From Methanocella arvoryzae MRE50 (GTDB lineage Archaea > Halobacteriota > Methanocellia > Methanocellales > Methanocellaceae): DNA of 64,000 nt. The stretch covers positions 248,001 through 312,000 of the forward strand of contig NC_009464.1 in the NCBI RefSeq assembly GCF_000063445.1, read 5' to 3'. The translations under genes and the position numbers were made by a program. The notes under the pieces were generated by a model. That model was given only the letters and a program-made list of their open reading frames with translations, was not told the DNA's origin and ran no database searches. This document shows, in pieces, positions 8,335-15,590 of this stretch (position 1 is the first letter of the stretch; each line of letters begins with the position of its first letter).

Positions 8335-9716
8335 TCGACAGGCGTCACCGGATCGATCCGAAAGAGCAGGAGCCGGCAGAGCGTATTAAAAACTTCGACG
8401 AGGTTGCAAGCACCTACACCGAAGAAGAAGCACTTGCAGAAGCCAAACGTTGCCTCAAGTGCAAGACTCCGATGTGCATCGAAGGCTGCCCGGTAGGCAT
8501 TGACATCCGGCAGTTCATCGACGAGATCAAGCAGGGCAAATTTGAAGACGCGGCCCGGACAATCAAGGCTAAGAACAGCCTTCCGGCCATCTGTGGCCGA
8601 GTCTGCCCCCAGGAATCCCAGTGTGAAAAGCTCTGTATCCTGAGCATGAAGTGGACTCCCGTAGCCATAGGCCGCCTGGAGCGGTTTGCCGCCGAGCATG
8701 AAAAACAGGGTGAAAAGCCAGTTATCCCTGAATGGAACGGCAAGAAAGTCGCCGTCATCGGCTCAGGCCCCGCAGGACTCACGGCAGCCGGCGAACTGGC
8801 TAAGATGGGCTACAAGGTCGTCATCTTCGAAGCGCTGCATACCGCAGGCGGAGTATTGACCTACGGCATCCCCGAGTTCAGGCTGCCGAAGGACATCGTG
8901 GCAAAAGAAGTAGACTACGTCAAGAGCCTCGGCGTAGAGATCCGGCTCAACCAGATCGTGGGCAAGACTATCACGATCGACGAAATGCTGAAAGAGTACG
9001 ACGCAGTCTTCATCGGCAGCGGTGCCGGCCTCCCTGTGTTCATGGGCATACCCGGCGAGAACCTCTGCGGCGTCTACTCGGCCAACGAGTACCTGACCAG
9101 AGTCAACCTGATGAGGGCCTACCAGTTCCCCGAGCACGACACGCCGATCAAGAAGAGCAACAAGGTCGCTGTCGTCGGCGGCGGCAACGTCGCCATGGAC
9201 GCGGCAAGGACTGCCAGAAGGCTCGGAGCCCACGTCTACCTGATTTACCGCAGGGGCGAAGAGGAGATGCCCGCGAGGCGCGAGGAAGTCATCCACGCTA
9301 GGGAAGAAGGCATCGAATTCAAACTGCTCACCAACCCGACGAAAGTGGTCGGAGATGAAAAAGGCTGGGTCAAAGGCATCGAAGTCATCACAATGCAGCT
9401 GACTGAGCCCGATGCCTCAGGCCGCAGAAAGCCTGTACCGGTCAAAGGCAGCGAGACCGTAATCGACGTCGACACAGTCATCATCGCCATCGGCACCTCG
9501 CCGAACCCCCTGCTCGTAAAGACGACCCCAGGCCTCAAGACCAACGGCCACGGCGGCCTGGAAGTGGACGGCTACTCGTTCATGACCTCCAGAGAGGGAG
9601 TATTTGCAGGTGGCGACGCAGTGTCCGGATCGGCCACAGTCATCAGCGCCATGGGTCAGGCAAAGGAAGCTGCAGAGGCGATTGACGAATATATTAAAGC
9701 AAAGTGCAAAAGATAG
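8316..9716 (+). CDS. nfnB: Ferredoxin-NADP+ transhydrogenase subunit B / GltD-like (NfnB/SudA)
   Basis: 466 residues, homologous to the glutamate synthase small subunit. An N-terminal Fe-S domain has CLKCKTPMCIEGCPVGIDI and CGRVCPQESQCEKLC motifs. Two dinucleotide-binding folds follow: GSGPAGLTAAGELAKMGY for FAD (about residue 150) and VVGGGNVAMDAARTARRLGA for NADPH (about residue 288). No glutamate synthase large subunit is adjacent, whereas the NfnA partner overlaps directly upstream. A flavin-based transhydrogenase is therefore the better reading than glutamate synthase. T-rich sequence at 9731-9753 follows the stop. Confidence 0.9.
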   Translation: MPDKEIIDRRHRIDPKEQEPAERIKNFDEVASTYTEEEALAEAKRCLKCKTPMCIEGCPVGIDIRQFIDEIKQGKFEDAARTIKAKNSLPAICGRVCPQESQCEKLCILSMKWTPVAIGRLERFAAEHEKQGEKPVIPEWNGKKVAVIGSGPAGLTAAGELAKMGYKVVIFEALHTAGGVLTYGIPEFRLPKDIVAKEVDYVKSLGVEIRLNQIVGKTITIDEMLKEYDAVFIGSGAGLPVFMGIPGENLCGVYSANEYLTRVNLMRAYQFPEHDTPIKKSNKVAVVGGGNVAMDAARTARRLGAHVYLIYRRGEEEMPARREEVIHAREEGIEFKLLTNPTKVVGDEKGWVKGIEVITMQLTEPDASGRRKPVPVKGSETVIDVDTVIIAIGTSPNPLLVKTTPGLKTNGHGGLEVDGYSFMTSREGVFAGGDAVSGSATVISAMGQAKEAAEAIDEYIKAKCKR

Positions 9717-9730
9717 TAAATTTTATATCG

Positions 9731-9753
9731 AACTATTTTTAATCGTTTTTTTT
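9731..9753 (+). terminator. T-rich terminator after nfnB
   Basis: Two oligo-T runs (ATTTTTAATCGTTTTTTTT) lie just downstream of the nfnB stop without a preceding strong hairpin. This is the common archaeal U-tract type of terminator. Assignment is by position and composition only. Confidence 0.45.
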
Positions 9754-9823
9754 CAAAAGCTAACGACTAATAAGACATATATAAGCTTATTTTGATGAAA
9801 TTACTTAAAATTCAATTGAGTAA

Positions 9824-10025
9824 GATATAAATAGTAAGCAAGCTATTACCTAGCTAAAGTCCAAAAATATGATACATGGGTACAGCACCCGTCCAAGAGT
9901 AACTGTAACCCATAGCCAAAAGGCAAGAAAGTGTTAGTGTTCAATGTTATTTATAACTAACCTGCTTGCCTCCTTAAAAACTTGGCATGATCGCTCATGC
10001 TTTTAAAGACTAAATGAGGAACGAT
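9824..10025 (+). promoter_or_regulatory. TATA element and structured 5' leader of secreted-protein gene
   Basis: A TATA-like AGATATAAATA (about 9825-9835) would start transcription near 9858. The leader then contains two predicted hairpins. The first pairs ATGGGTACAG (9876-9885) with CTGTAACCCAT (9903-9913), one bulge. The second pairs AGGCAAG (9921-9927) with CTTGCCT (9965-9971), continued by GTTAG (9933-9937) with CTAAC (9957-9961). An SD GAGGA precedes the ATG at 10026. No known riboswitch class was recognised. Confidence 0.45.
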
Positions 10026-11051
10026 ATGATTAATTGGAGTAAAATCCTTTGCGTACCTACTGCCCTAATGTTGCTCATGGCACTAACCGTTGTACCGACA
10101 GTGGCAACAAATACAACTTCGGATGAAATGGTTGAAAAAAAATTAAAAATAGATCCTGCAGTTGTAGATAAGGCTACACATGAATTTTTATCTGGAAAGA
10201 CCGATAAATTAGTTATTCCCGGAGCGATAATCGATACAACTCCAGCAAAGAAACCAAATGACACTGAAATATACCCTGAATTACCGCTACCTATTCAGCA
10301 AGACACCAATACAACAAACGGCTTGATGAGTATTCAAAGCTCTGGTCTTCAGGTAAATCCCAGCTATAATTCAAACTGGGATATTATATATATGGTGTTT
10401 GGAATTAACAGCAAATATGTATCTTCTTGTGGTGCTAGGGTTTATAATTTGAATAATTTGCAGGATGCAAATGCTGGAGACTTTGATGAGTATGTAATGC
10501 ATTTGTATGGTTATCCTGTAAACAACCAACGGCAAGAAAATTGTATTCAAATGATTAGGGATGGAAATAATATAAGGTTTAATATCATGGTCGATTATAA
10601 TTTTGTCGATCATTGGGATCATCCTTCAGATCATACATACTCCCTAATGATTAAGGCAAATAATGCAGCTGGAAGTAGAGACTTTAATAGCATAACATAT
10701 GGTATATTGGATATGAATACCGGTGATCAATATTATCGTACGTTTAATACGCCCCATACACAACAATGTGATTTAGCTGATATGGCAATAGAGAAGTATT
10801 ACTATCACGATGGATATGATAACGACCTACCGCCTAGTGTATCTTGGAAAGCCGCCTCGGATTTCTATTGTTATGACTATAATAATAGAATAATTAACCT
10901 AATAAACGGGGAAATTAATAGCTTAACTACTGGCGGTACTGCAAATGCGTGGTATTATGACTTCTACGATTACCTGTTTAATACCAATGGGAAGGTAAAC
11001 TTATATATGACAAGATATAACCCCGCCACCCCATACCCAGCACATCCATAG
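10026..11051 (+). CDS. Secreted protein of unknown function, AT-rich gene
   Basis: 341 residues with a classical signal peptide (INWSKILCVPTALMLLMALTVVPTVA), then a Thr/Asp/Pro-rich segment and an Asn/Tyr-rich extracellular domain (about residues 110-340) with sequences such as YYYHDGYDNDLPPSVSW. No catalytic motif or named family was recognised. The gene is much more AT-rich than its neighbours, and codon use (many AAT, ATA, TAT) differs from the GC-rich genes on both sides, suggesting recent acquisition. The ATG at 10026 is preferred over 10014 because GAGGA sits at proper spacing. A structured leader precedes it. Confidence 0.65.
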   Translation: MINWSKILCVPTALMLLMALTVVPTVATNTTSDEMVEKKLKIDPAVVDKATHEFLSGKTDKLVIPGAIIDTTPAKKPNDTEIYPELPLPIQQDTNTTNGLMSIQSSGLQVNPSYNSNWDIIYMVFGINSKYVSSCGARVYNLNNLQDANAGDFDEYVMHLYGYPVNNQRQENCIQMIRDGNNIRFNIMVDYNFVDHWDHPSDHTYSLMIKANNAAGSRDFNSITYGILDMNTGDQYYRTFNTPHTQQCDLADMAIEKYYYHDGYDNDLPPSVSWKAASDFYCYDYNNRIINLINGEINSLTTGGTANAWYYDFYDYLFNTNGKVNLYMTRYNPATPYPAHP

Positions 11052-11100
11052 ATATTAAATAATAAATTTTTTATTAATAATATTAAAAATCGGTGATAAT

Positions 11101-11727
11101 ATGGTAAATAAAAGACTTATCTATGGCATAATAGCACTATCGCTTATTATGATATTTATTATAAGTATTATGTATATTAATATAGTTATAAAAGAAGATC
11201 AGCTACCTGACAATAAATATGTTGCTATCGAAGAAGAAATTTGTGATGATGGTAAAATCATATCGGGTAATAACCCCGTTCCACCTGATGCCCCATTACC
11301 AATAAAATTTTTATATAATCGGCCTATGGCACAAATATATTATAATAAATCAGGCAATTTTCCTCCAGATTATCCTGAGATAAATAACAGTTTGAATATA
11401 TTATGGGGGATTTATCAGATCGAAAATACGCCTGAGCACTTGAGAACTAGTCTTATTGTCCATGGGGTTTATGATCTCCCACATAATGTGAATAACGGGC
11501 TAAAAATATTAAATGTAAATAAGAGTGGGATAGCAAAATTATCATACAACAATACAATGATCTCTTTAAGCCCTGGTGAAACATGGACATCCCCCATAAT
11601 TCAAACTCGGACTGTGATTCGTAATGGTACTTATATGGATAAAAATTATTCATATGTAGTAGAATTTACAACTACTTTTAAAATTACTAATCTGGGAGTA
11701 TTTGATAAATATATGACAGATCAATGA
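11101..11727 (+). CDS. Membrane-anchored extracellular protein of unknown function, AT-rich gene
   Basis: 208 residues: one N-terminal TM anchor (IYGIIALSLIMIFIISIMYINIVI) and an outside domain with several N-glycosylation-like sequons (NNT, NGT, NYS). The domain starts with an acidic stretch and contains a Pro-rich NPVPPDAPLPIKF. No family was recognised. It starts 49 bases after the preceding secreted-protein gene on the same strand, preceded by GGTGAT, and shares its AT-rich composition. The two probably form one transcription unit and arrived together. Confidence 0.6.
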   Translation: MVNKRLIYGIIALSLIMIFIISIMYINIVIKEDQLPDNKYVAIEEEICDDGKIISGNNPVPPDAPLPIKFLYNRPMAQIYYNKSGNFPPDYPEINNSLNILWGIYQIENTPEHLRTSLIVHGVYDLPHNVNNGLKILNVNKSGIAKLSYNNTMISLSPGETWTSPIIQTRTVIRNGTYMDKNYSYVVEFTTTFKITNLGVFDKYMTDQ

Positions 11728-11831
11728 GCAAGATAGGGGCTATACAAAAGTATTTGTAACTTTTTTGTCAATTAATATTAACGAAAGCCTGTATTCTCCA
11801 AGTTGCCCTTTCAACCACAGATAAAATTGCT

Positions 11832-12686
11832 ATGACAGTCGAATATGTCCTCAAACGCCGAATGAGGGAAATCCTCTTGAAAGAGACTCCCTACGTTTTA
11901 GAGGAAGCCCGCTTTGGCATGTTCGATCTCGCCGTTTACGTGCCCGAAGAGACTTCTTTTGAAGGCCTGACGGAAAGCGCCCCGGTCAGCGCTGTGAGGG
12001 CCTGTAACAAGTATTTACTGGACGGCACCTGCGCCGACCGCAAGAAGCACTTCCTGGCGAACTTCGAGCCGATCTACGATGAGCAATGCCTGCTGGAAGG
12101 GTTCAGGGATAAGTCCGCGGGAACTGTCGTATCCGAAAGAGAGCTGAACGCCCTGATGGCAGATCGTAAGACCATCAAGAAGTACATCTCTTGCGACGCC
12201 GCAGAGCACCGGTGCGATTATCTTGTAAAACGGATCAGCGCCGAACAGTCTTTCTCTACTGGCCTCCGCCTAAGCGCAGGCCTGCACCTCATCGAGTTCA
12301 AGAGTGACCACGATGACGTCAACAGGTTCTTAGAGCAACTTCCCCATTACGCCATGCTGGCGGACTACATCTGGCTGGTTCTTGGAAGCCGGCAGAAAAT
12401 GCCTAAGTGGCTGCCCTCATATGTAGGCATCTTCCGGGAAGATGGTGACGGTTTTACAATGCTCAAATCCAGCGAGTACCAGAAGCGCTTACCGCCCCTG
12501 AGCGCCGATGTGCTCCGGGAGTGCAACCTCCCGAATATCAGAGGAGATCAATTCTACGCCTTTCTCCGGAAGTGGTTCATCAACTCTATCTTTTACCGCA
12601 GGGAAGGGCTTGTCGTGAATATGCACGAGCTCGATGGAGTCCTGAAAGAGCAGGAGAAGAAAGGGCGGCAAAAGACGCTGTTTTAA
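11832..12686 (+). CDS. Uncharacterised protein, PD-(D/E)XK nuclease-like motif
   Basis: 284 residues, with composition back to the GC-rich genome norm. The N-terminal part carries RFGMFDLAVYVPE and the central part HLIEFKSDHDDVNRFLEQLP. The D...E-x-K arrangement (FDLAV with IEFKS) is what a restriction-endonuclease-fold active site looks like, but I cannot confirm the fold by reading alone. Cysteines occur at four positions but not as a clean metal site. The gene stands alone between the AT-rich island and the convergent beta-propeller gene. A role in DNA or RNA processing is only a hypothesis. Confidence 0.6.
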   Translation: MTVEYVLKRRMREILLKETPYVLEEARFGMFDLAVYVPEETSFEGLTESAPVSAVRACNKYLLDGTCADRKKHFLANFEPIYDEQCLLEGFRDKSAGTVVSERELNALMADRKTIKKYISCDAAEHRCDYLVKRISAEQSFSTGLRLSAGLHLIEFKSDHDDVNRFLEQLPHYAMLADYIWLVLGSRQKMPKWLPSYVGIFREDGDGFTMLKSSEYQKRLPPLSADVLRECNLPNIRGDQFYAFLRKWFINSIFYRREGLVVNMHELDGVLKEQEKKGRQKTLF

Positions 12687-12720
12687 AAGAAAATCAAAGG
12701 ATGCCCGGAGTCTCCATAGT

Positions 12721-13917
12721 TTATTTACCACGCCTGTTGAGCATCTCGCAATAGTTACAGAAGGTCCTGCTGCTCAGGATAGGGGTACCGCACCGGGCAC
12801 AGGAGTTGCTGAGCCCTCCCGCCAGGCCTGGCCGTGGTTCGATATGCTGGCCTTCTTTGCCTCGTAGCGCCCGCTGCTTGTCTGCTTCCATCAGCTTCAG
12901 GACTTTCACCTGTTCCCTGGCGATGTACTGGAGATACCGGCTGATGCCGAACAGGTATATGGTATCCTTTGCGCCGGCGGCGAAATAGTTACCATCGCTG
13001 CTGCACCACAGCCCCAGGGCCACGTCTTCAAACTGGAATGTGAGCAGCTGATCGCCTTTCTTGTTCAGGACGTACACTCCGTGGGTAGCAGTAGTGGCGA
13101 AGACCATGCTGCTGTCGTCCGACACTTTAAGGCGCACGACAGGGCCGGGCACGATAGATTTCCAGAGCAGGTTGAGGTTCTTGTCGGTAAAGTAGACCTG
13201 TGAGTTCGAAAAGCCGATAGCGAGGTAGCGGCCATCGTCGGTGATCGAAAGATCGTTAATCTCTCCCGCATAAGTACTGCTGGCAAGCTCATTGCCCCTG
13301 TCGCTCAGGCAGTGCAGAGTATTGTTCATCATCTCCAGCACGTAGCTGAACTCGCCGTCATAAGAAGTGAAGACATAGACCACTGGCGAGTTGGTGATGA
13401 ACTCCCATCGAAGCCGGCCATCAGAGGTGAACATGTACGTCCGGCCTTCTGCAGTCCCTACGAGAAACAGGCTGCCGCTGCCGGAAACGCAAACGGAAGT
13501 CACTGGCTTTCTGAACGTCCGACTCCACGTGACGTTACCGCTCCGATCCAGAGCACGGACAGAGCAGTCCTCGTATCCGGCCACGACCAGCGAACCTTCG
13601 GGGTCCATATCCAGTGCATTCAGGCGCCTGCCAACCCGGTACGTCCAGAGCTGGTCTCCGCGCTTGTTAAAGAACGAAATGATGCTGTCCTTCGAATAAG
13701 AGACGACGTATTCCCCGTCGTCAGAAACCTTGACAAATGCCACATCGTCGCCGGTGGTGTTAGCCCACAGAAGCTTACCCCCGAACTCCATGAGGTAAAC
13801 GTCGTGATCTTCCGAGGCAGCCCCGATGTACGAGCCGTCAGGGGTCATGTAAACGTGTGTGATCGCCCCGTGCGCCTGGCGCTTCCACTCCGCTTTCAAA
13901 ATTTTTTCCGGCTGCAT
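12721..13917 (-). CDS. Beta-propeller (WD40/PQQ-like repeat) protein with C-terminal zinc ribbon
   Basis: About 398 residues. Roughly eight repeats with the pattern 'hh-S-DG-Y-hhG--D--hY-h' (for example VSDDGEYVVSYSKDSIISFF and MDPEGSLVVAGYEDCSVRAL) build a beta-propeller. The C-terminus is a zinc ribbon (CARCGTPILSSRTFCNYC). No signal peptide is present when translation starts at the ATG at 13917, which has GAGGT upstream; the frame itself runs to 14082. It is probably a cytosolic scaffold or binding protein. The function is unknown. Confidence 0.75.
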   Translation of the reverse strand: MQPEKILKAEWKRQAHGAITHVYMTPDGSYIGAASEDHDVYLMEFGGKLLWANTTGDDVAFVKVSDDGEYVVSYSKDSIISFFNKRGDQLWTYRVGRRLNALDMDPEGSLVVAGYEDCSVRALDRSGNVTWSRTFRKPVTSVCVSGSGSLFLVGTAEGRTYMFTSDGRLRWEFITNSPVVYVFTSYDGEFSYVLEMMNNTLHCLSDRGNELASSTYAGEINDLSITDDGRYLAIGFSNSQVYFTDKNLNLLWKSIVPGPVVRLKVSDDSSMVFATTATHGVYVLNKKGDQLLTFQFEDVALGLWCSSDGNYFAAGAKDTIYLFGISRYLQYIAREQVKVLKLMEADKQRALRGKEGQHIEPRPGLAGGLSNSCARCGTPILSSRTFCNYCEMLNRRGK

Positions 13918-14345
13918 TCCCCTACCTCTGAATAGTTTTACTATTCTTGTAGACCTGAGGCATAATAAGTATGCCGGTGCCGTACTGTAAATAAATAATG
14001 GTAAGTAAGTCTTACCACGACAACACGCCCCCGTCTTATTCGCCACAGAGAAACGGCTCACCACAGAGGCACAGAGAAACACAGAGACGCACAGAGATTT
14101 TTTATTTTAATTATAAAGAGTGCTGCAATTTTCTGTAATATCTGATCCAGAGACTTGACTCACATGGGTTGACTCCCTATGTTTTACTGAAAAATTTCGG
14201 CACGCCCCTGCTTATTAGATAAACCTCCGCGAACCTCTGTGCGTCTCTGTGCCTCTGTGGTAAAACCAGTACTCTGTGAACCTCTGTGCGTCTCCGTGGT
14301 AAAACCAGTACTCTGTGGGTTTCTGTGGTTAGACAGTTAGAAGTC
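13918..14345. repeat. Intergenic CACAGAG inverted-repeat element
   Basis: This 428-base gap has no convincing gene. It holds many copies of CACAGAG on the left (14043-14096) and the complementary CTCTGTG on the right (about 14226-14330). The left ACCACAGAGGCACAGAG (about 14060-14076) pairs perfectly with CTCTGTGCCTCTGTGGT (about 14245-14261), making long hairpin or cruciform arms around a 150-base core. The right arm also has two near-identical copies of GGTAAAACCAGTACTCTGTG. Confidence 0.7.
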
Positions 14346-14669
14346 TCAGGGTAATTTTCTGGACATACTCACCGGCTGTGTTATCACTAGACCATGCTGG
14401 ACGAGACTGTCGACTTCGTCGCGGACTTCCATGACCCGCTCGGCTGTGTCGGCGACCTCGATTACTACTGGGAGGTCGAGGGACAGGCGGAAGACGTCGA
14501 AGCTTTTAATGTCCTTTTCGTGGCCGAAGCCCATGAGCCCGCGATAGACGGTGCAGCCAGGGAAGCCCTTTTGCCGGAAGTACTCTACGAGGTACTTGTA
14601 GGCCGGCTGATCGTGGATCCTGGCGGTCTCCGAGACGTATATTCGAAGTAGCATTCCATTAGTGAACAT
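14346..14669 (-). CDS. DUF190 family protein (CrcB-associated)
   Basis: 107 residues, matching the DUF190 family in length and pattern (LRIYVSETARIHDQPAYKYLVEYF, GCTVYRGLMGFG, DLPVVIEVADTAERV). DUF190 proteins are small, ferredoxin-like-fold cytosolic proteins often encoded beside fluoride channels. Here the gene lies directly downstream of two crcB genes on the same strand, which supports a role in fluoride response, though the biochemical role is not established. The ATG at 14669 has GGGGAT upstream; the internal ATG at 14654 is possible. Confidence 0.85.
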   Translation of the reverse strand: MFTNGMLLRIYVSETARIHDQPAYKYLVEYFRQKGFPGCTVYRGLMGFGHEKDIKSFDVFRLSLDLPVVIEVADTAERVMEVRDEVDSLVQHGLVITQPVSMSRKLP

Positions 14670-14713
14670 TAGCTATCCCCATGTACTTTACAGGTATTTA
14701 ACATTACCAATCG

Positions 14714-15067
14714 TTACAGTATCAAGCCCGCCACTTTAAACCCTGTGTAGGCGGCCAGCAGGCTTCCGGCCACGTTATAGAGAATATTGGCACCTGCGGC
14801 CTTATAGTCCCGGCTCTCGATCAGGCGGAAGGTTTCGAACCCGAAGGTGGAAAAGGTCGTATAGCCTCCGAGAAGGCCCGTACAGAGGAGATCGTACGTC
14901 TCCCCTGTCACACTCAGGCCGATGAAGAGCGTAATCAGGAAACTCCCCGTGACGTTCACGAACAGGGTCCCTGGCGGTATACCCCGGGGAGCCTGCATGC
15001 GGGAGATCTGAAAGCGAAGCAGCGAGCCGATCGCCCCTCCGGCACCGACAAGAATTAGCTGGTCCAT
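14714..15067 (-). CDS. crcB: Fluoride exporter CrcB (Fluc), second copy
   Basis: 117 residues, four TM helices, with the Fluc signatures GGAIGSLLRFQIS near the N-terminus, FVNVTGSFLITLF in TM2 and GLLGGYTTFSTFGFE in TM3 (the polar T/S track and Phe box). Fluc channels are dual-topology dimers exporting F-. The gene overlaps the upstream crcB by 13 bases. In tandem pairs the two subunits may form a heterodimer of opposite orientation. Confidence 0.93.
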   Translation of the reverse strand: MDQLILVGAGGAIGSLLRFQISRMQAPRGIPPGTLFVNVTGSFLITLFIGLSVTGETYDLLCTGLLGGYTTFSTFGFETFRLIESRDYKAAGANILYNVAGSLLAAYTGFKVAGLIL

Positions 15068-15432
15068 CCGGGCCTCCTCGCCAGCAGCATCGCCGCCTGA
15101 CGACCGATAAGAACGCCGGCGAGCCCGAGGAACAGGTTGCCGAGCACGTTGAGAATGGCGATCTCGGGAGATGCCTGCAGTGTCTGGACGCTGAAAGTCG
15201 AGAACGTCGTGAAGGCGCCGATGAAGCCCGAGCCGAAGACAGCCCGCACGGTCGGGCTGAACATCCCGGTGAAGAGCGATGCGTAGAGCAGGAAGCCCAG
15301 CACCATGCAGCCGAGGACGTTGATGAGAAGAATACCCGGCATAGATGGTGCCAGGCCGTTGATCAAGTACCGTGCAGACGCCCCGGCAAACCCGCCTGCC
15401 GCAACCAGTAAGTATAGCTCTATATCTCGCAT
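15055..15432 (-). CDS. crcB: Fluoride exporter CrcB (Fluc), first copy
   Basis: 125 residues, four TM helices, with motifs GGFAGASARYLIN, LINVLGCMVLGFL and GFIGAFTTFSTFSVQT that define fluoride channels. It is the first gene of a crcB-crcB-DUF190 unit on the minus strand. No recognisable fluoride (crcB-motif) riboswitch lies upstream. The C-terminus overlaps the start of the second crcB, implying translational coupling. Confidence 0.93.
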   Translation of the reverse strand: MRDIELYLLVAAGGFAGASARYLINGLAPSMPGILLINVLGCMVLGFLLYASLFTGMFSPTVRAVFGSGFIGAFTTFSTFSVQTLQASPEIAILNVLGNLFLGLAGVLIGRQAAMLLARRPGWTS

Positions 15433-15531
15433 GAACAGCCTCTTAATAGATCAGTCTCCTTAAAAAGTATTCCGCGATCAAATTCCCCGGGGCGGGCTCG
15501 TTCTTCGGCGATGCAGGCCGTTAACACAAAT

Positions 15532-15544
15532 CCTATATAATATT
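15532..15544 (+). promoter_or_regulatory. TATA box of SepRS gene
   Basis: CCTATATAATATT is a good archaeal TATA match about 50 bases upstream of the SepRS ATG. The predicted transcript would start near 15563 and contain the GAGG ribosome-binding site at about 15578-15581. Confidence 0.5.
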
Positions 15545-15590
15545 AGCTTTACTTACATTATACAAAACCATATCACAGAGGCCATTTTCT

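Noticed and set aside
8316-9716. Glutamate synthase small subunit
   Set aside because: The fold is the same, but the overlapping upstream gene is NfnA/SudB-like and no glutamate synthase large subunit is nearby.
14043-14340. CRISPR array
   Set aside because: The repeats are 7 bases, irregularly spaced and arranged as an inverted repeat. No 25-40 base repeats with unique spacers and no cas genes are present anywhere in the window.
15433-15590. Fluoride (crcB-motif) riboswitch upstream of crcB
   Set aside because: GGCGATG occurs on the wrong strand and the conserved pseudoknot partners (such as CTGATG...CTCCTAC) are absent.
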